DNA of 64,000 nt. Origin: Selaginella moellendorffii. Its lineage: Eukaryota; Streptophyta; Lycopodiopsida; Selaginellales; Selaginellaceae. Shown in pieces: positions 58,357 to 64,000 of the stretch (position 1 is its first letter; each line of letters starts with the position of its first letter). Both the position numbers and the translations under genes were made by a program. The stretch is from assembly GCF_000143415.4 (NCBI RefSeq), contig NW_003314314.1, positions 220,291 through 284,290 of the forward strand, written 5' to 3'. Below the pieces are notes generated by a model. It did no database searches and was not told the origin of the DNA. It worked only from the letters and a program-made list of their open reading frames with translations.

Positions 58357-59779
58357 AGCTGAGCTTTCGAAATGCTTTTTCTTTGTTCTTCCAGCAGGCA
58401 CGGGCTACCGCCTACAGGCTCCGAACTTTAGAGACCTGTACTGGAGCTACGCTCCACCCAAGTATAGTATAGACGAGTTTTTGTCTCAGATTATGCTTTC
58501 GAGGCTCGGGTTTCCTGTAGCGATGATCTGCAAAAGGATAATGTTGGTTTAGTCATGCCGTCAAGGAGTCGATAGTGAAAATAAACAAGAGCGTATTAGA
58601 CGTACCGCATGATGGTTATGTTCCTCACATGGTCCGATTCTCTGTCCGAGTACGCGGGCACGGGAAAGACAACGTATATATGGTCGTATACTGGCCCTGG
58701 CTGAGCAGCGCGGGATAAAAAATATATGTAGCTCTCTTTTAGATTGATCAGAGCTTGTCGACTTGTGCTTCGTGGATGCTAAACTTGAGACACGAAGATC
58801 ATTGAGCGCGGGCATCAGCTAGCTTTGCCGTAGCTTCTGATGGACAGCAAGCAAGGAGTTCTAGAAGATTAAACATATAATACCACAACTTAGCTTACCT
58901 TAAGCTCGCTTCCCAGGACAAGAGATGGTAAGCCGTCTTTTCTGCTTTAGCAACAACACAGATGTCGCTTCAGTGGGACCTCCATCTCGATCTAAAAATC
59001 AGAATCGGATACCTTTCCTCTAGCGTGGCCGTGAACGCTTGTGTTCATACACGCTCCAGCCTTGTTTCGTCCGCGTCTGTTTCTCGGCAGTGGCCGGCAA
59101 TAACGTGCGCATGTTCCAATGCCTGCATCACAAAGCACACATTTTTCTATAGGGAGGGAATAATTCAGCAACAATTTGTCACATACCATTTTTTCTATTC
59201 CAGCACATTGGAAGGGAGCCTGTTACCGTCCCCGCCCAAGGCTCCATCGCATAAAACGGGATTTCCTGTCACCAACAAGCCCAGCCAGAACAAAGGACAA
59301 GCGCGTATAAATTAGTGACAAAAGCACAAACTACCTCAGTCAATCCGTGTCAGACGACCGATCTTCACCACAGCTCCCGCGGAACACGGTGGAATCTACA
59401 GAAGACAGCAAGCAACAAGGCCATAACTACAAAAACCATCATCAGAAACAAATATTTCATCAGCAACTCGCTAAGATAAGAACAAAGACCAGCTCGGGGA
59501 CAGAGAGCAGCAGCTTACCCAAGTAATAATCTGCGATGGGAATGTCAGAAATTCCTACAGCCTCGTGAACCAGGAAGAATAATTTTACCGAGAAACTCCT
59601 CAACTAAACTAAACGGGAATAGAAAAACCAGACAGAGGAAGGAGAAAAGACACATACTCGTTTTCGCAGATTGCCAGGAATCTCACAGATCCCTCCACCG
59701 TGTCACCATGTGGTAGTCTGTTAGCGACAGAGACAAGATCTAATTCGTCGGCCCTTTAGATACTGGGCACATGGTGTGC
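58357..59779. other. Upstream region of SCR and downstream region of the DUF6816-like gene
   Basis: No supported gene. The frames at 58561-58815(-) and 58962-59315(+) lack recognisable domains. The interval should contain the SCR leader and promoter (nearer 58357) and the 3' untranslated region of the minus-strand gene ending at 59780. Confidence 0.5.
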
Positions 59780-61505
59780 TCAGAACTTTCTCCAGGTACT
59801 GCTTTGGCTGCCTCCAAAACACGAAAGCCACTGTCAGGTTTGTACAAATCCTCTAAAAGAAACAAGCGTACCTTTCCAATTCACTCCATACACGAACCAC
59901 TCTTGCTGCATGAAACCAGTAAGCAAAGTTTTCAGACTGAACTCTAGAACTTTTGAGACTTGTCTTCCAGTTTGGAACTGAACGAAAAACACTTTGAAAA
60001 TCGACGCTGCAGTTTGCTGTGTTAATATATGCATTGAAAGCATGCTGTTGGTATACCTGTATCGAATCTCAAATAACCTCCGGAGCGCGTTTGAATTCAA
60101 CAATGTACTTGTACACTGTTATAGGCTTGTCAAACATACTAGAAAAATCCATGTCGAGCTTTTCTCCAGGAACTTTATACATTGAGACGCGCTGCAATAC
60201 CTGGGGTTCATAATATTTAATTGTCATCTGAGAGTTTTTAGTACCTGCATTGCGGTGACTGAACTTCCGTCCGGATCCCATTTATATCTTGTTATGTTGC
60301 GACTGGCCTGTCATAAGATTCCACGCCATTTTATCTCAGACCGAGCTAGAGAATGAATCACCTTAATTGAAGGCGGCCCGGGTTGATCACCCCTGTCAAA
60401 TACCTGGGGACAATAAATGCAGATTAACGGTGTCGACAAAGCAGGAATAGACGAGTCACCTGTTTCGAGTATTCGGATGTATCGAATTGACCAGCAGCTG
60501 ACATTTCGAATGATCTTTTCGTAACAAGGTTCTCGATCTGCAAGAAACCTCACTGTGAAAAGTTTTCAGGACGACTATTACCTTCAAACCCCCGGACAAC
60601 ACCAAGTTCAGTCGATTGGCATGTTCTGGATCCCATGACTTTTGCTCAATAACGTTCTTGCCGACGGTAGCCTCCACCAAAGACTAGAAACGAACGCGTT
60701 AGCTTCCAGTCCAGCCAGTATGCTACTTACAGTGGTGGTGAAGAGGCGGTCTCCTATGATATTTCCCTTGTAAGGCACAAACCGAGCTTGATATACCACC
60801 TTGCACGATGTATTTCTCGTCAGTAAAGTCATTCGAAAATCATAGAACCACTCACAGTGAGTCCAAGTTGCTTCCGAGAGGAATCAATGCTCCTTTTATC
60901 AGCTTTATCTTCGCCCTGGAGAGGAAAAAACGAACAAGATCGAAAAAGATTAAATAAATCCTTAGTATAACACCTGAGGTGTCTCCACCGCTATCAGAGT
61001 AGAATAACAATTCCACAAGCCTTCAAAGAAACTGCGAAACAACCAGTGAGTAATGGACGAGAAGAAAAACGCAGCCTACTTTGGATAGTAGATATCTGGA
61101 TCGCCAATCCCGAGAGTTCTAAGAAACGAATTTCCAGAAGTAGCCTCCTTTGCTGCTGTTCTAGCGGGAGCTATGAAAATCGAAACTGGAAGGGCCAAAG
61201 AAAATCTTCTAGACAATACACGAGAATTTCTTTCGTGACACATGATCCTGCCACAAAACGGAACAAGAAAGAGAGAATCAACACAAACAACGATAACAGC
61301 CATGAAATCCAGACCTCTTGGATGCGAATGAGGCAGCGCCTGGAAAGAATGAAAACACTAAGAATGAGGAATCAGTCTCTAGCGATGGAAGCTGACCGAA
61401 ATTTTGCCACGGATGATGCTTGGATCTGGAATTCCTCCCTGCATTCTTCGCGGCGCCTCGATTGCATCCGCCAAAACCCGCCAAGCCCAGCTCACACTCG
61501 TTCAT
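59780..61505 (-). CDS. DUF6816-like protein, probably in the thylakoid lumen
   Basis: Eleven or more exons are traceable: 61315-61505, 61080-61247, 60974-61031, 60856-60915, 60731-60799, 60582-60683, 60460-60537, 60362-60403, 60245-60307, 60078-60200, a short one near 59878-59910, and 59780-59811 ending in TGA. The first two exons encode a long targeting region with a twin-Arg, hydrophobic and Ala-rich stretch (SRRFSLALPVSIFIAPA, then RTAAKEA), the pattern of lumenal transit peptides. The mature part reads FFEGLWNCYSTLIAVETPQ, FVPYKGNIIGDRLFTTT, WDPEHANRLNLVL and PITVYKYIVEFKR. From memory this resembles the cyanobacterial/plant DUF6816 pattern (W-x-STL ... ADRAFN ... YKYR). Function unknown. 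Start chosen as the first ATG before a plausible transit peptide. Confidence 0.6.
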
Positions 61506-61556
61506 TCTCCGAAGCCCTAGTTTGGCGGGAAAGCCAAGAACCCTAATAGATAGAAA
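61506..61556. promoter_or_regulatory. 51-bp interval between divergent start codons
   Basis: The predicted ATG of the minus gene (61505) and of REV1 (61557) are separated by only 51 bp. The 5' leaders must therefore overlap or start inside each other's first exon. No TATA element is visible in the interval. Confidence 0.55.
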
Positions 61557-64000
61557 ATGGGAAGGAAGAAGGAGAAGGCGATCTCTCCAGCGCCTAAGCG
61601 CCCTGGCGCGTCCTGGGGAGCTGGATCGCCAGCGTCCAAGCGCTCGGCATCGGCGAGGACGAGAGACGAAGGAATGGGGGATTTTGGAAGGTGTGTAGCC
61701 CTCGTTGTGCTGTATATTCCAGGATTGCTCAAGGAGTCCTCGATTTTGTTCTAGGTACATGACGAACAAAGTGAGGAAGCTGGGAGAGCAGTTCCAAGCA
61801 GAGGCTTCGAATCCAGAGGCTTCCAGGTTTTGTCTTTCTTATTTTTTTCTATAGTTCTCTAGAACTTTTGCTTTGTCTAGAGGCAATGCCGATGAAAACT
61901 CGATAGAAGAGACCACGTCAAAGATTTTTGAAGGGATTTCGATACATGTGAATGGCTTCACCATTCCTTCTCATCAGGTGCTCTCTCTGGATTTTATTTT
62001 TCTCTTTAGATGAGTGTCTTGGATTTCTTTGGTTTTGGCAGGAGTTGCGGACTCTGATGCTGAGACATGGTGGCACTTTTGAGAATTATTTTTCGAAGAC
62101 ACGGGTAACGCATATAATCTGCTCCAACCTTCCGCAAAGCAAGATCAAAGAATTCAGGTTTGGAAATCATCGGTTTATACTGACTGATATGTTACATTTT
62201 AGAACTCCAGGTCTTTTAGCAAAGGATTACCAGTTCTGAAACCTGGTTGGATTGTGGATAGCATCGCGGTGGGAAAGCTTCTACCGTGTACGTTTTCTGA
62301 CCATCTTGAATGGTTCTTAGTTTCGTTTTGTTGTTTGGCAGGGGCGAGCTATCAGCTAGAGGCGATTTATTCAAATCAAAGTACTCTGTCTTCATTTTAT
62401 GGAACCCGGAAGCTTCTTCAAGATGGAACGGAAAATGTTGAAGAGCAAGAACTTGTGGCAGAAGCGAAGCCAGACACTTCTCATCCGAATTTAGCCGGAG
62501 ATGGTGCTGGAAAAGAAATCGAATACGATGAGCAAGATGAAGAGGGTGGTGCTGAAGAAGTAAATGTTGAAGACGGTCTTAGTGAGAACGAGTACATGGA
62601 ACATCGCCGATCGCATTCAACACTAGATGATCCCAATTTTGTGCAGAACTATTTTAAGGTAAGCACTGGAGTTTTTTTCACTTCCTATCGGACGTTTCTT
62701 TGCAGTATTCCCGGTTGCATTTTATTGGAACGTGGAGAAACAGATATCAAGCAACTGTACAGATGCAAAGAAGAGTGACACTTGATCCAGCTTTGGAGAA
62801 ATCAATTATTCACGTGGACATGGTAATTGCTGGTGACATCTAGATGGGTTCAGTGACTGTTACGTTCACAGGATTGTTTCTTTGTTTCTGTCGTGACGAG
62901 GAATCGCCCGGAGTTAGATGGCAAGCCCGTCGGAGTGTGCCATTCGGACAGCTCCAAAGGAACTGGGGAAATCTCGTCGGCAAATTATGAAGCACGCACC
63001 TTTGGTATTCTTAGCTGCCATTTCCAATATTTTCTGAACTGGTATTTTCAGGTGTGAAGGCAGGCATGTTCGTTAAAACTGCTAAAAAGTGTTGTCCAAA
63101 TCTGGAAATTGTATCTTACGATTTCGAAGGTTATGAACAGGTACAACGCTATTTATCCTGCGGCTCAAATCCTGCTATGCTTGTAGGTTGCAGATAAGCT
63201 ATATGAAATATTGCATCGACATAGTCCACTGGTACAGGTATGCTTTCTCCAAATTGGAGATGAACTAGTTTAATCGCTTTCAGCAGGCTATCAGTTGTGA
63301 CGAGGCCTATCTTGACGTAAGTGGGATGGGTGATCCTGCTTCAATAGCATCTGCAATAAGGCGGGAAATTTTCGAGGCAACAAGGTGCACTGCAAGTGCA
63401 GGAATTTCTGCCAATATTCTACTGGCTCGACTGGCGACCAAGAAAGCAAAACCGAACGGGCAGTTCCAGATACATCTCCAAGAGGTAATTACGTCTTTTA
63501 TTTCATAGCATTCAGAGTTTTGAATTGGGCAGGCGGAGGAGTTCATGATGAACCTTCCAGTTGAGGAACTTCCCGGCGTTGGATGGGTACTGCGAGAAAA
63601 GTTGCACGCATTGAAGCTATTTACATGTTCGGATTTGCGGTTGTTGACAAGTGTAAGTTTGCTGTTCCTCTTGAAAGTTCTCCTATCTCTACATTCAGGA
63701 AACTTTACGCAAGCATTTTGGCGCCAAAACTGGGGAGACACTGTACAATCACGCTCGTGGTATTGACCACCGTAAAGTGCAGGCTCCGCAGGTTTGTTCA
63801 ATTTTAACTCTTGAAATGAATTTATTTGCTACTTTAGGAGAAAAAATCAATCGGAGCAGAGGTAAATTGGGGTGTTCGGTTTTCCACTCTGGCAGATGTA
63901 ACGTTTTATTTTTCTTAGTTTTTTCCTCTCAAAAGTAAGCATTACGCACTTTTATACAGGCTCAAAACTTCCTTGTTACTTTGAGTGAGGAAGTTGCATC
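61557..64000 (+). CDS. REV1: DNA repair protein REV1 (5' part, runs off the window)
   Basis: Y-family polymerase that inserts dCMP opposite abasic and damaged bases in translesion synthesis. Fifteen exons are seen: 61557-61690, 61755-61826, 61881-61977, 62042-62157, 62211-62287, 62342-62658, 62706-62822, 62872-63004, 63052-63140, 63187-63237, 63287-63484, 63533-63652, 63699-63791, 63838-63897, 63960 onward. The BRCT domain covers exons 3-5 (IFEGISIHVNGFT ... KPGWIVDSI). The REV1-specific segment SRLHFIGTWRNRY follows, then the catalytic domain with HVDMDCFFVSV, RTFGVKAGM, SCDEAYLDV (acidic metal ligands present) and ISANILLARLATKKAKPNG. The helix-hairpin-like PVEELPGVGWVLREKL and little-finger start follow. 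The C-terminal interaction domain lies outside the window. All introns are 43-70 bp. Confidence 0.95.

Noticed and set aside
58962-59315. 117-residue plus-strand frame
   Set aside because: No recognisable domain, mixed composition, and it lies in the interval expected to hold regulatory and untranslated DNA.

Overview
The window is eukaryotic nuclear DNA from a land plant. Genes have many very short GT-AG introns (about 45-80 bp). They include a SCARECROW-type GRAS factor, an AIPP2-like PHD protein, a SERINC protein, RNase H2 subunit A, a DUF6816-like protein with a lumen-type targeting signal, and REV1. The gene density and intron size in the right-hand quarter fit a compact lycophyte genome such as Selaginella moellendorffii; that species call is inference.

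Layout. (1) 1-7265 and 32040-38410 are two direct copies of one segment about 31.65 kb apart. Each carries a minus-strand gene for an unrecognised Glu/Gln/Lys-rich, coiled-coil protein; copy 2 contains a 475-base N gap. (2) 7.3-32 kb is a retrotransposon nest on AT-rich DNA. It holds decayed gag sequence with CCHC zinc knuckles (9.4-11.6 kb), a decayed Ty3/gypsy element on the plus strand (about 11.85-28.7 kb) with an extra RNase H domain before the reverse transcriptase, and a minus-strand LTR element nested inside it (14296-21478) with an exact 5-bp target duplication. (3) 38.4-47 kb is a mosaic: leucine-rich-repeat gene fragments, a miniature LTR element (39010-39594), a truncated GMC oxidoreductase, inverted copies of another LTR-like repeat, and gypsy fragments. 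(4) 47.1-64 kb is gene-rich and appears intact: AIPP2-like (-), SERINC (-), RNASEH2A (+), a small unknown protein (-), SCARECROW (-), DUF6816-like (-), and REV1 (+, cut by the window end).

The most unusual feature is in the AIPP2-like gene. Six consecutive exons of exactly 51 bp, flanked by related 75-bp and 84-bp exons, repeat with their introns every 100-112 bp. All are phase-1 symmetric, so each adds about 17 residues of a Pro-rich linker without breaking the frame. Other points of note are a GC-AG intron in RNASEH2A, a 51-bp gap between the start codons of REV1 and its divergent neighbour, and the placement of the additional RNase H in the gypsy element.

At least two genes of the right-hand block act on genome maintenance (RNASEH2A removes ribonucleotides from DNA; REV1 bypasses lesions). 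The others are a chromatin reader, a developmental transcription factor, a membrane protein and a probable plastid protein; nothing suggests that they form one pathway.
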